Assembly: GCA_018398765.1 (NCBI GenBank)
Contig: JAHBMJ010005331.1
Coordinates: 1-50,702 of the forward strand
Reading direction: 5' to 3'
DNA from: Chromera velia
Taxonomy: Eukaryota > Sar > Chromeraceae
DNA: 50,702 nt
In this document: one piece after another, positions 20,359-33,064 of the stretch
Numbering within the stretch: the stretch's first letter is position 1
How the letters are laid out: every line of letters begins with the position of its first letter
The notes under the pieces: generated by a model
The model's database searches: none
What the model saw: only the letters and a program-made list of their open reading frames with translations
What the model was told of the DNA's origin: nothing
Translations under genes and position numbers: made by a program

Positions 20359-23300
20359 AAGGTAAAAATGAAGATACCAGCGGGGAATCAAGGGTAGGTT
20401 GGTAGATGGGCAGAGGTGCTAATTAGAGTTGTTGAAATTCTTGAAGAGGGAAATGCAAAAATTGTGTAAGTCAGCCTATCGTATACAGACTAACTTCAAA
20501 ATTTATCTCCATAAAAAACGATAAAATTGCTTTCAAAAATCCTAAAACAATAAATTTGAATTTTTGAAGACGTTTTTAGGTGACCAGAAGGTCCTAGTAG
20601 TAACCTATAGGTCAAATTGTACATTTTTTGCATTTGAATCATATCGTCATTTTTTTTTTGTTTTGATTATTATTTTTGATTATTGTTTTTAACATCCTAC
20701 GCCTAGCAGTATGAAATCGTTAGATACAGTAGCATACTAGGTCATGCACTCAACCATTCATTCACTTCGATACTTGCTCGCGGCTCGCCCTCTCAGTCAA
20801 GGACTCCGCGGGCCTAGTCATGGACAGCCATTACATGGTACGTAGAAGAAAAAAGATGTGGTGTCAGTCGAGAACGACCGGCCGCTTTCATGTAATCACT
20901 CATTGAACGCACAACACACGCACGAGACTGCATGCACGCACGCACTCGATCAATCCAGCTCCGGCCACGCAAAGCCCAAGCACAGATCAATCTTCGAATT
21001 AACGAACGATGGCGAGCACATGCATTTCGCCCTCATGCAGGCTTTCGAACGGGTTACTATTTTGAGTAGACAAATCACTAGATTCTTGCGCTGCATATAC
21101 CTTCTATTTTTCCTCTCTTTCTTTCGTTCTCACTTTCCGCCTTGCTTTCTTCCTTCTTGCTTTCTTTGTCTGCTTCTTTCTCTTTCCTTTCTCTCTGTCT
21201 TTTCTGTGCAGCTCTATTGGTTCGGCTTGTCTATCTCTCTCTCCCCCTCTCTCATACCCTCTTCGCGTGTTTCTCGGTTCTCGGTATGTGTGTTTGGTGG
21301 GTGTACAGAAGGGGGACGGCATGCAGTGAGGAGGCGGGAGAGAGTGGAGGAAGGAAGACTTCGGGAGGGGGGAGTGTTTTCTCTCTCACAACCAAGCCGA
21401 CGCAGGTGAGTGGGTGCGCGTTGAAGTAGAAAGGAAGGTCAGGCAGACCTGAATGAAGACTTGCTGCGAGGATCAACGGCACCGCAGACAGACGACGTCA
21501 CTCCGTCACCCCTCAGCAAACAGAGAACAAAAACCATCGATCGGTCAGCCTCCAAACAGGAAGACAGCCCGCCAGATAGAGGCAATAGGGGAATAATGAG
21601 TGAGGAGCCTGGGATGACAGAGGGACCGGAAAGAGAGAAGACAAGAAAGACATGGGAGGGCTACGAAGGAAAAATGAAAGAGCAAGGAAGGAGTGAAGAG
21701 AACTGCTGGATCAAAATTTAAAAACCTCCCCCCTCCTCTCTCTGATATGTTTTCTCATGCATAATGATAAATCAGCCTCCCAAAGGGGACTGACTGATCT
21801 GATTGACCAGAGGAGAATGTCAATTGACCTTTCTTCATTTAAATAAGAGAGGGGGGAGCTGAAACACAGATGATCTCTCTTTCTTGTGTGCCTTTCTGTT
21901 CAACCAAATCAGCTTCCCGTACCGTACTGCATATTATGAACTTGTTGTTATCCCCCCTGATGCACAACCCGCCCTTAATTCCGCCGCTGTACATTCACTC
22001 AGGCAGGCATTTCATTCCTCATTCTCTCATTTACACACACACACACACACGCACTCAGTCCATCGGCAGGCACTCTTCACATTCTGACTACGCCTTCTTT
22101 TCATCCTCTTGGGCTGTTTGCTGTTTCGGACTCGTTGCCTGGGTGGCTTTCATTTCCTCCCAGAAAACACATGATCAGAGGAGGACCAACACCAACGACC
22201 ATCCGTACAACTAACCAACCAACAGCGGTAGACAGCGCAGCAGCACTTGGGGCTCGTGAAGTGTTCTCTTTCGTGTGGGAACGGAAAAGAATCCGTGCGT
22301 GCTCCAGGTTCCATTTCACCACCGTTTGTGCCTCCCCTTTTCCCTCTTTACTCTCGTGGAAATGAAAAAATCAATCAGTCGAGGGAATTAAAGCCAACAC
22401 AGTCACTCACACCCACCCACCCACCCATCGCAGTCACAAGCACAAGCTACTAATTCAGAGTTGATCTCAATTTTCTTTCCTTCAGGTTGCATGGCAGTAC
22501 TGCTTTGGACATCGATCGGCACGAACAGGAGTGAGAGAAGAATGAGACACGAACACACAGACAAACAAAAAGGCACACCAGAATGGAGGAAGGTAATTGG
22601 GACTCTGCACAGACAGTCCCACCACGCCATGCACAGACAGACAGACAGACACTGACTGAAAAAACGAGTCAGGCTAAGAACCAGACGGCCCGACGAAAAA
22701 CGTCGGAAGAAAAGTCTCATGCATGCAGCCAATTAACACGAGACGAAAAGAAAGAAAAAAAAAATGCGTGTACAGAGGAGAGCCGGGAAGAAAAAAATGA
22801 TGAAAACAGATGACCATCAAAAGAACCGTCTCTCCTTTCAATTCCAAAAAAGCAATGGACAGACTCTCGAAACCACATGAAAGAAAAGGGACCAAAAAGG
22901 CCAGAAGAAACAAAGCAAAAGAAATCCCTCGCACCTCCCTCACTCGTGTTGCTCCCTCCACTCTTCATCCATCCTGCCATCTCAATCAAATGTCGTTTCG
23001 ACTCGTCAGTCTGTTTCTCCCCCCCCCTTCGGTCCTTTCCTTTCCTCATCTTGTTCCTTCCTTCCTTCCTTCCTTCCTTCAGCTCCGACTCCTAAGGTTT
23101 GACGCCCGACTCACATTCTCTCTCTTTTCTCCGTGTGGCGGTGTCGTCACGTTCTTCTTCTCTTCAACAAAGGAGGACACGATTCCGACAGCGCAATCAT
23201 CCAACAGGAAAAATGGAATGAACACAGACAGACTGTCAGTGCCATCTCGTCTCCGACACACCGCTAATGAGACACACAAACCGGAGAGCGCTCTCATACC

Positions 23301-24804
23301 ATCAAAGCAACAGAGCCTCTCTCTCCCCCGCTGTGCGTCACGAAGGACGGCCTGACGCTTCCTTCCATCAAACCAACAGAAGCAGAAGCAAACCTCAGAT
23401 CGACACACCCGCAGACCTCAGAAGCATCGAGCCTCTCACAACCATACACGAGTATGCGCGAATGTGTGACGGGGACTTCTCTTTCTCTTTGCTTTCAATC
23501 TTCTGTCAATCAGGAGGGGTGGAACTCTGTGGCTTGTCAATGGACGGTGGGAGGGAGAGAAGAAAGGAAGGAAGTTTGGAAGGAAAAAGTAAAAAAAAAG
23601 AAAAAAAGTCAACAGCGAGGAAGGAGATAGATAATCAAAAGGAAGGAAAGAGCGGGCAATGAAGAAAAGAAACAATTGTATTGGAGCCTCCTTTAAAGTC
23701 AGTAGCGAAGGACGTACATCAATCAGCTATAGGAGGCAGGGGGTTGTGGATCCTTCCTTGTTTCTCTTCTCTTTTTTTTCTTCCTTTTGTTTGATTCACC
23801 CATCTGACCTCGGATTTCCTTGTTCAGTCTCTCGTCACTGTGACGTGGCAGCGCAGGGAGGGTGAAGGAAAAATCAGTTGACAGACAGCATTTTCTGGAG
23901 ATAAAAACGAACTTCCGCCTCTTTCAATCAGAACAACAAAGCAGACGACAAAGTCGAAACTTGAAGTGGTCAGAGGACCGAAGACTAAGTAAACGGAAGG
24001 AACCATTGAAAGAAAAAAAAGAAAAAGGGGGAGCCACGACAAAGAAACCTACAGTAACATTACAGATGGGGGGGTTGCGCCGCGCGAGTACGCGCGCGCC
24101 GTGTGTGTGTGTGTGTGTGTGTGTGTGAGAATGCATGACGGACATACAACTGCATGGAAACAGGAGAGGAACTTGTCGAAAACGGAACAAGAATGCACAC
24201 CCAGACGCAGACACAAACACTCATGGACACAAACAGACGAAGAACGAACAACGACGAAGAGATGAAACGTGGCCCAAGAAAATCCTAAGATGAGGCCGCC
24301 GGCGTGCGCCCACGCACCCACGCAAACGTGCATCCGACATGCATCAAGAAAGAAGAAAAGAGAGAAAGAGAGAGCGACGCATGAGGAGGGGCTCTCTTGC
24401 TGGACGAGTGGCCGACAGACGCCCTGACAACGTGTGGATACAAACAAAAGCGTTCCTTCTTGTCCTTTCTTTGCTTTGATACGAACGGGGTCACGCTGTC
24501 AGTCCCGATTTTTCTTCCCTCGCATCAGACCGACAAGAAAAGACAAAGAAGAAACACTTGTCTTGCCCATTCCCCTTAATTCTCTTCAAATGACACCACC
24601 ATCCAGTCAGTTGACAAACTGCGACCGACAATCAAAGCCAAGATTCATCTACCCATTCATGCAACCCCACCCCCTCAAGAACAAAAAGGCCATGCCATGC
24701 AAACAAAAAGTCATCCATCAGTCACCCCTTACCCCCCCCTTCTCCCCAACCACCTCATTCACCTATTTACCTCTTCCTTCCACCTCTCCCTCTCCACAAC
24801 TCAC
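20359..24804. other. Long stretch without a supported gene; low-complexity and microsatellite DNA
   Basis: 20359-20720 is AT-rich. From 20860 on the strand alternates between pyrimidine-rich (21090-21260, 23000-23150) and purine-rich (22670-22960, 23560-23660, 24330-24400) blocks, with an AC run at about 22032-22051 and a GT run at 24101-24127. Many frames stay open because of strand bias, but they are Ser/Leu/Phe- or Lys/Glu/Arg-rich and show no domain. The last part probably contains the 3' UTR of the Patched-like gene. Confidence 0.5.
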
Positions 24805-27800
24805 TCACTCATGTTCGTGTTCAGGAGACACAGGCCTCTCTGAGACCTTCACAGGATCGGGTACTGACCCCTCCTGCTGGGCAAACTGGTTTTCGCTCAT
24901 GGCTGCGCTGGTGTTCAACACGCTCGCACTTCGCATGCTCATGTTTCCGTTCCCCCCATTCCCTCCGTCAACGACCTGTCCAGCCGTTCCATGTCTAGGG
25001 TCCACTCTCCCTTCCCCTTCCTCTCCTTTTGCAGATTTGCACGGCGCTGCAAGAGCTGCACAGTCTCGCAATCGTGCCTTGACCTCAGCCCGTCTCCTCG
25101 CCCTTCGCCTATGCGAGAAGGGTCCAACGAGGAAGAGAAGACAGGGCAGAACAACAAGCGAATGGAAACCCGAAGAGAGGGCTGTGAGGAAAAGAATCTT
25201 GGAACCTAGATTAGGCAGCACTCTGTCGGTGTACAGAGGAGAAAGGAAGAAAGCAATCACGAGAATCGCAGCGACAAGAAAGAGAATTTGAGGCCCTGAG
25301 AGGACCAGAGACACCACAGATCGTTGCTGTCTTGTTTCCCCTCCCGCATCTGCGTAAGCAGACACCACTTTCGTCACCGCTGCGCATGCAAGTGCAGGGC
25401 AGACCATCACCCACAGAACGGAGGTCTCATTCACGCGGGTGTCCCACAACGCCATCAACCCCAGGACAGAAACGACCACAGAGCAGGCACCCAAAGAAGC
25501 AAAAAAGGCCAAAAAGGGGTCAAGAAAGAGGGAGACAATCACGAAATACACTGCTAGCGCAATGAACAACTGGAACCAAAGACTCTCCAGCATCACTGGG
25601 AGACTCTGGTAGAAAGCCCAAAATGTTGATGTCAGTCTCATTGAACCCAACGCAGGCTGCAAGTCACTCAGCTGTTCGTGTCGTGTTCCCAGATCCCCCC
25701 CTCTCACTGCAGGTGCAGGCTCTGGCCACAATTCTACCTCTGCGAGGGCAAATGGATCGTTGGATGCGATTTCAAGACTGACGAGTTTTGTAAATTCAGG
25801 ATCTGCAAACCACACGTCAGATCTGTCTTCGGATAGTGTGACTGTTGTCGTTCCCTGTTCTCCCTCCCCGCAGTCCACCTTCTTGACCCACTCTTTGTCC
25901 TTCGCGTTCAAACCCCTCACGTGTACGGTCGTGGTCTCACCACAAATCAGTGTGAGACTGTACACGCGGACAGGGATCGTTTGATTCTCTGTCGAGAAGT
26001 CCAGGACGAGCACACCGGCCTGCGCGGCCGTCTCGTTGGTGGACTGCAACGCCCCTCCCTCTCCTCCGTGTGCCCCCCGCGACTCGATGACCATACTGTT
26101 GTTCACAGGCCGGCTGGGGCCCCCTTTACAGGGCCCATTGGAGGAGCCGGGGTCCGTGGGCCCCCATGACAGGCATTGCCTATCTCCCCAGTTGCGTGTG
26201 GTGGATGCTGCTGTTGTGTTTCTGATCATTGCGTCTGCCTCCTCACCCCTGTCAAACACACTGCCCCCCGAGCTGGACAGGCGACGCCCCTCCCCGACAG
26301 CTGCCGGACGAAGATAGGCAGAGGCCGAGACAACGACCTCATTCAAATTGATGCACCCACTGCTGTAGGGGTTCTCTGCAGGCATGCCATACCGCATGGA
26401 GCCAGGGTCGTAGATGCACCCCTCCAGCTGCCCCGTCACGTTGTTCCCATCGAAGTACCGACGGAAATCGACACGCCCAGTCCCGGGAGCACGGGTCACG
26501 ATGATGGAACGGAAGGTCCTCAGACCCCGCACTGCATGTGCAAACGAGAGAGGAAAAGACACAGACAGAGAAGCAGAAGCAAGGGATAAGTACAGACAAA
26601 AAGAAGAAAGTCAGCAGCCCTTCTTGGTCAAAAGGCGGAGTGGCGCCGGTGGGACACGCAGAGACACTCAACACCTTTAAAATCTTTTGTACTCAACACC
26701 TTTAAAATCTTTTGTCTACACCAGTCAAGATCATGATAGGAGATGCAAGAAAATCGGAATGAAATCCCTCTTTTTTCTTCCAGCTCGAGCAGAGGACTGT
26801 TTCGACTACCCCATCTCCCCAAAAACGTGCAAGACAAAAAGGGACGTGCCAAGTCGGCACATCAAAATAATGAATCCTTTTCATCGACTGACTGTTCTCC
26901 TGGTCCTCCCAGAGGAAATCGTTGATGAAAAGAGGGCCTGCATACACGACGTCCGTCTGAGCGAGCAGCTCGCTAGCCCAGAAAGTGATGTTGTCTCCCC
27001 GCAGCCACTCGCGGAGTGATTGCTCAAAGTGCTCCCTCTCTGGGGTCATTGACACAGAAAGCGCAGCGGGGGTGGGCGGGTGGATGTGGTCGTAGGGTTT
27101 GGGTGTGACACCTCCAACCACACCACCCCACATGCTCTCTTCAGTTTCGGTTTCTTCTTTACTTTTCTCTGCCTCCCATTCCGTCCAACACTGGCTGTCA
27201 CACAAAACCCTCACATCGTTCTCTGACGTCTCCTGTGCCACTGACGGCACCCTGTGAGCAGAGGAAGAGGACTTCAGGGATCGCCTCCTCGTCCTGAGCC
27301 TCGGTGCAGGCGGAGACGCGAGCTGGCGGCGCTCTGCAACAGGTGGTTCAGATGCGATGACAGTTGAGGGGGTAGTCGTGGAGGCTTCAGATGAGGGGGT
27401 GGTGGTGCTGGGAGCAGGGGTGGTGGTGGTGGTGGTATCTGAGAGTGTGGTGGTGGTGGTTGAGGATTCGGCGGTGGTGGGGGTGGATGGTTCGGGTCCG
27501 GGTGTGGTAGAGACGTCGGGTTCATTCCAGTCCCAATCAAAATCGTCAAACCCTACTCCCCCCCCTGAGCCTGAGGAGACGGAACCAGAGTCCCCTCCCC
27601 CCCCACTCCCACTGCTCCCCCCCGACTCCCCGAAGAAATCTCCGAAGAGAAGGGAACTCCAGTAGTCGTTTGCAGGAGTGGAAGAGGAATCGGTGGAAGG
27701 AGACGGAGAAGAACCAAAATCAGATCCAAAATTATCGAAAGGATCGGGGGTCGTGTTGCTGTCTCCTTCTGCCTCACGTCTCTGTCTCTCCTCCTCCTCT

Positions 27801-30800
27801 TTTCTCATTCTCTCTAAAATCGGCGCCTGTGCTTGCTGGAAGAGCATGAATCTGTAAAACCCAGACTCAACCAACGAAATGTCTTTAGAGGAATTCAACC
27901 GTTGGAAGGTCTCATTGTGCAATTGCTGAATTGCAGGGTCCTCCCACGCGAGGCCTTCCTCGGCGAATACGGTCAAGACATCGTCGGTTTCTGTGAAGTA
28001 TTGGTCTTTGTGGGTGAAAAAATTACGGAGATGGCTCCCTGTGTCCGCGATGTCTGCAATGCTTCGAAGCCAGAAACGAGATCGACAGAGCAAACCGATT
28101 AATGCAAACGTCAACACAGCGGCGTAAGCAAGGGAGGCAAAAGAAAGGCCCAACGGGTGGAAAAGGCCCCGAGCCATGAGGTTACGGAGCCACACCACTC
28201 GGAGGCCCTGTTGCGGGGTTCCACCGGCGTCCGTGCAGACCCTTCTCAGAGGGGGGGGTAGGGGGTCTCTCTTTGAAGAGAGGCTGTGTTTGCCGTTTGT
28301 GTAGGAAGCCTGACTGCTGACGGTCGAGTCTAGACGCGAAGTGATGGGACCGACAGCGGGTGAGGATGCTTGGGGAGAGGGAACGTCTGCAATGTGATGG
28401 ATGGACCCCCCTGCCTGATGGGCAGCCTGCATGGAGGATCGGGAAGCTGCCGCTGCGGGGATGACTGCAGCTTCTGCAGATGCGCATGCGGAGGGTTTAT
28501 CCCCCATAATGTCTCCCTCCAGACCTTCCCCCACCTCCCGACTACAACTCTCAAGATCTCTGTGCTCATCTGCCAACATGGGCATGGGGCCCTGGCTGTC
28601 GGGTCTGACGGCCTCCTCGAAGGTGGTGGCCCTCAGAGACCCCACACTTGTGGCTGCGTGCGTCAGTTTGGGACGGTGCACTTCCCCCTCCCCCTCTTCT
28701 TCATCTAACAACTCAGCCAAAGGGTTGGGAACAGGACGCGGGGGACAGCAGCCGCTGGAAGAGAAACGGGACCATCGGGCGGGGTGACGGAGCATGTCCG
28801 CCTGGAGGGCCAGACCTGCAGCCTCTCCCGTGGACACGTCCGACATCGTCAAACTCGGAACGCACCTCTCTTCATCCGACGCGTTGTCGACACGACGGGA
28901 GGGGGAGGCTGTCGAATCTCGGATGTCGGGGCGGGAAGGCAAATGTTGCTGTGTATGCATCTTTTCAAGAGGATGCTGCGGTGCTTCCCCCTCTCCATCT
29001 GCCTTCACAGCCTTTACAACCGGCGATTGAAGAGGAGGCCTTTGAGGCTGGGGATCGGGGTCGACTCTCTTTTCCTTCTCCAGCTGAGGGGGTTCAACGG
29101 AGGGGGAAGCTGCGCTGTCCCCCCTCCCTTGGTCAGACAGACTCTTGGCTGCCTCAAAGCGTGCCTCCAAGCCGAGGCAGGCAGGGACGAAGGTGAGCAG
29201 GAGAAGGGTCAGCTGCAACGAAAAAAGGAAGGGCCGTCAACAAAAGGAAGAAAGGTGCAAAATACGATCAAAAGTCTCAAGTCTAGAAGACACAAGGATA
29301 GGTGAGTGAGACGCGGAGAAATGGAGCGTCAATGAGTGAAAGCAAATTCCAGCGACGCAGCCGGGAAAATGAGTGAGAGGACCCACTCAGGAAAAAAAAA
29401 ACATTCATCATGAGAATACCTTTCTCAAAACAACGTTCACAAGGTTGGACAAAGAAAGAAAGAAAGCGCGTGCACAGAAGTTCAGCAGACAGGGAGTACA
29501 GGAAGTGAAGAAAGACTGATCATGCAAGGTCAACGAAGAGCTTATCACACAGATCCAAACCACTCAGGAAAAAGCGCACCGACTGACTGACTGACTGACC
29601 AATGCAAGACTGGTAAGGACGTAGCAACAGAAAATACGAAGAGCCTCATATGGGGACCCGCGCAATACGGAGAGGGGCGCGGAAGGGGATCCGAGTCCCA
29701 AGAGGAAAAGGGCAGCCACAGAGAGAATCGTCACGGTGACGGTAACTCCCGTATCTGCCGCAGCACGGCGAGTGCGTGCCTCTGCCACCAATGACGCTCC
29801 CGACCTGCCAGTAAAATCAGGAAGGCAGCAAAGTGTGGACAAAAATCCCCGCCTGTCTGTTTCAGGTTCCCCCTCCTGTCCCCTGCTTGCACCCCCACTG
29901 ACTGCAGAGCAGCATGGGGGTTCTCCAATGTGCTGGCTGACAAAATAGGTGGAGAAGAAGTCGAATACCAGGGACAGCCCCACAGGAATGATCACAACAG
30001 GGAGCCCCTCCACAGTGACAACACTCCCCACTCCAACCAACAGGGGCCCCGTGGCAGCCCACGCCAACACCACAGCAAGAGCTGAAATGCCGACCGAGCG
30101 AACCCTGCGAGAAGAAAAAAGTCAAACACACAAGGTGCAACGCGAGAAGAAAAGAAAGCGAGCAAGCGCACTTTCGAAAAAGAAATCATTTCGGAATCCA
30201 CCTTTATGCAGCCCGCCCTTTTGTAGTCAACAGGAAGAGCTACCAAAGAAAGAGCAGAAACGCCTCCCCCAAAATCTCACATCCAACCACATCGTCTGTC
30301 TGCGACACTATTTGCGTGTTTTGTCACAACAGGTCGCTTCACTGACTCACTGCAGGCCGACTGACTCCCTGACTTCGTGACTACTGACTTCGATGTGAGG
30401 TGCCCCACTCTCCATTTTCTTCTGAAGACTGCACTCCAGGAAATGTGCAGAGCCACAAGCAGCAGAGCCACCACGACTCCAATGGAAATCCGCAGACTCC
30501 ACATCAGCGCGGGGTCCCTCCTCAGGTCTGTCTCCTTCTGAATGGACATAAACGACACGTAGTCGATCTGCAAGCGAAAAGAAAAGAAAATAGAAAAACC
30601 ATGTTTATTCGCCCGCAAATGTTGACGTTCTTCGTCTTCTTATGATGCATACATCGTCTTCTTATGTTCTTCGTCACACTTATGCAGATGCATACATTTC
30701 TCTGTTCTCCTTCAGACAGGGTTTGTCTTTGCCCGTTGCTTTCCGTCATGCGTCCTGTCATCCCTGTGTGTGTGCAACTAGCCTACCCCCAACCCTCCCC

Positions 30801-31233
30801 CAGCGCACTGACCTCCATCGAGCCAGACTCTGCTTCTGCCTCCTGCTTCAGTTTGTCCGCTGCCCTAATGAAGGCAAGCTCCCAGGCATCGCACGCCTTC
30901 ATCAACACGTGCCGTCTCCAGATCAGGCCCAGAGGAGCCCTGCCGTCAGTCACGTTGGCCTCCATCTCGCTCCACACGTGCGTGTGCACCTTCTTCATCT
31001 GCGCGTCGTCCAACACGTACATGAACGTCAGGCCGTCGGAGCCCTGGAGGTTCTTACCCGCAGGCACGCAGTTGTCCTTGGGGCGATCCCACAAGACGGG
31101 ATCTCTGCAGGCAGGCAGGCAAAATCATAAAGAAGCAAGTGTAAGTGAGAAAGAACATTCGAAGCGGGAGTGTACTACGAAAAAATGCAAAGCGCACGCA
31201 CGCACGCACGCACGCGAACACGCACACGCACAC

Positions 31234-31272
<39 letters not shown>

Positions 31273-31327
31273 CACACACACACACACACGCACACACACA
31301 CACACACACGCACACGCACACGCACAC

Positions 31328-31359
<32 letters not shown>

Positions 31360-32379
31360 TGTATTGCCAATTAAGACGACGAGACAGTCCTCTTGGTGCA
31401 GAAAGCAGGAGGGGTCCCTGGAGTGCGAACAGAGTTTACGTGCCAACTGAGAGACAGAATGGCTTCCTGTCCTTTCCTTTTTACCGACGGATGAACACGT
31501 AGAAACAAGCACGGAGACCAACCTGACAAGGATTTCGATGTTCGTCCATGCCTTCGGTCCGAAGTCTCCCTCAGGGAACTGATCATGGTACTGAAACTTC
31601 ACTGCCTTCCCAGAACACCCAGACCCAAACCTCCCTCCAAAGTCCCTGTCGTGCCAAAAGGAATTGAAGGCCTGGTAGAAACAAGACCCATCGTTCGCTG
31701 CCGCGCAGAGATCTTTGAAGTTGAACGTTGCCACTGCACGCCCCTCCGCGGCACTCCACTCAGGCAATGCCGCCTTGGACTTATTGAAACTCTGATCCCT
31801 CCACCCAGGCAGCAAATCTGAGTGTGGGTCTACAGGGATCGTGACGTTGATCTCCATGATCTCCTTGTGGAACGATCGCATCCTCTCAATCTGCATGCTA
31901 CCTGTGTCGTTGGACAACAGATTCCACTTCTCCTCATCCAAAGACCTCACAAGCGCAACATTCGGTCTCCGGTTCTCACCGAAGAGCATTCGGTACTGCT
32001 CTAGATCCCTCACAGCTGTGCTGTCGGGATTCGTCCAGTGTGCCATAAAGTCGGCCACCGTCTCTGAACTGGAATCGAGGTGGGTCTTGTAGGCTGTCAC
32101 CATCACGACCCACGCAATGACGATGCCCAGAACAGGCACAAGTAAGGACTGCAAGAAAGACAGGGATGAAGCAGCAGAAGTGAACAGATACAGGAGTGCA
32201 CCAACTAGCACGGGACAGGACATGCTCATGGGATTGTGGACGAGACGGACTGTACTGCAACTCACCAGTAGAGGCCATCTGAAGGCTATTGAAGCGACTG
32301 AAGCCCACGCACTCTTCAACCAGGCCCTCGGATACCATGAGGGACTGGTTTTGGAGTTCACAGGACGTGCTGGCTTCAT
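24805..32379 (-). CDS. Patched/RND-type multipass membrane protein (sterol-sensing-domain family)
   Basis: Seven exons join in frame: 32379-32266, 32148-31523, 31104-30813, 30567-30389, 30104-29600, 29212-26893 and 26531-24805. The product has 1920 residues. Twelve hydrophobic segments fall in the RND pattern: one near the N-terminus, then a large loop with Cys-containing FNFKDLC; a sterol-sensing-type cluster in exons 4-6 (including [13 protein letters not shown]); one early in the second half; a second large loop; and a final cluster ([12 protein letters not shown] to [16 protein letters not shown]) that matches the closing helices of Patched, NPC1 and Dispatched. Such proteins move sterols or lipid-linked cargo at membranes. 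Unusual features are a Thr/Ser mucin-like and Gly-rich stretch in exon 6 (about 27700-27350) and, in exon 7, an insert resembling a discoidin/F5-8C beta domain. Four of six donors are GTCAGT. Confidence 0.85.
31193..31358. repeat. (AC)n/(ACGC)n microsatellite in intron 2 of the Patched-like gene
   Basis: About 165 bp of AC dinucleotides interrupted by CG steps lie in the intron between exons 2 and 3. Alternating purine-pyrimidine DNA of this length can adopt Z-form. The frames it keeps open are spurious. Confidence 0.95.
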
Positions 32380-33064
32380 GATCGTTGAGAAGTGATCAAC
32401 TTCGTACTCCGGGACGCTATACGCCTTGCTCCGCTTGGATCTTCGCTAAATCAGTCCATTTCGGGTCACTTCAGCGGTTTCCCTCGACAAAACAAACCAG
32501 ACAAAGCAAACAGACAGAAACCGTAACAGAGAGTCCAGCGAAACAGTGTGTGTGATCTGAAGAGCAGGAGATTGCGTAGAAGGAATCACTTGGGGCTGGG
32601 CTGGGTCAAGACTTTCAGGACTTTGCAAACACGAGGTCTGCTGATTGCAAAAAAGTGCCACTGAAATCTGAGACTCCGTGCGAGCAACACATGTGGCCCC
32701 GGAAAGCACGACAGGTCCCGGAAAGCGCAAAAGCTATGGAATGGCACGCGGGTGCAGTTACGGTTACACCGCACTGCTGCTGATTCGGGACCGACTCCTT
32801 TAATCGTTTATACCGTGAAAAATAATCGGATACCTCGCAAACGAATGTACTTGGCTCCTTTTTATAGGGCTCTTCGTCTTGCTTCCTTGATCCACTTCAG
32901 CATGGGCCTTTTCGCATATACGTGAGAAAGTAGCAAGCTCATAGGATCTGCTACTTTCATTCCCCTTTCGAAGTTTTGTCATCTGAACAACTGTTGCAGA
33001 CCGTTGCACTGAAGCAACAGTGTCATATCTTTTCCTTCATTCTTTCTGGAACTTTCAGACCAGG
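32380..33064. promoter_or_regulatory. Shared upstream region between the Patched-like gene and the secreted-protein gene
   Basis: This 685-bp interval separates two divergent start codons. No core promoter element stands out. Sequence just before 33065 is pyrimidine-rich and ends in TTTCAG, so a 5' UTR intron acceptor for the plus-strand gene is possible. Confidence 0.4.

Noticed and set aside
20858..23662. Several 80-190-codon frames between 20.8 and 23.7 kb
   Set aside because: Composition is Ser/Phe/Leu or Lys/Glu/Arg from strand-biased low-complexity DNA. No consistent exon joins or domains were found.
31125..31502. Frames encoding Cys-Val or His-Thr repeats
   Set aside because: These are translations of the AC microsatellite in an intron of the Patched-like gene.
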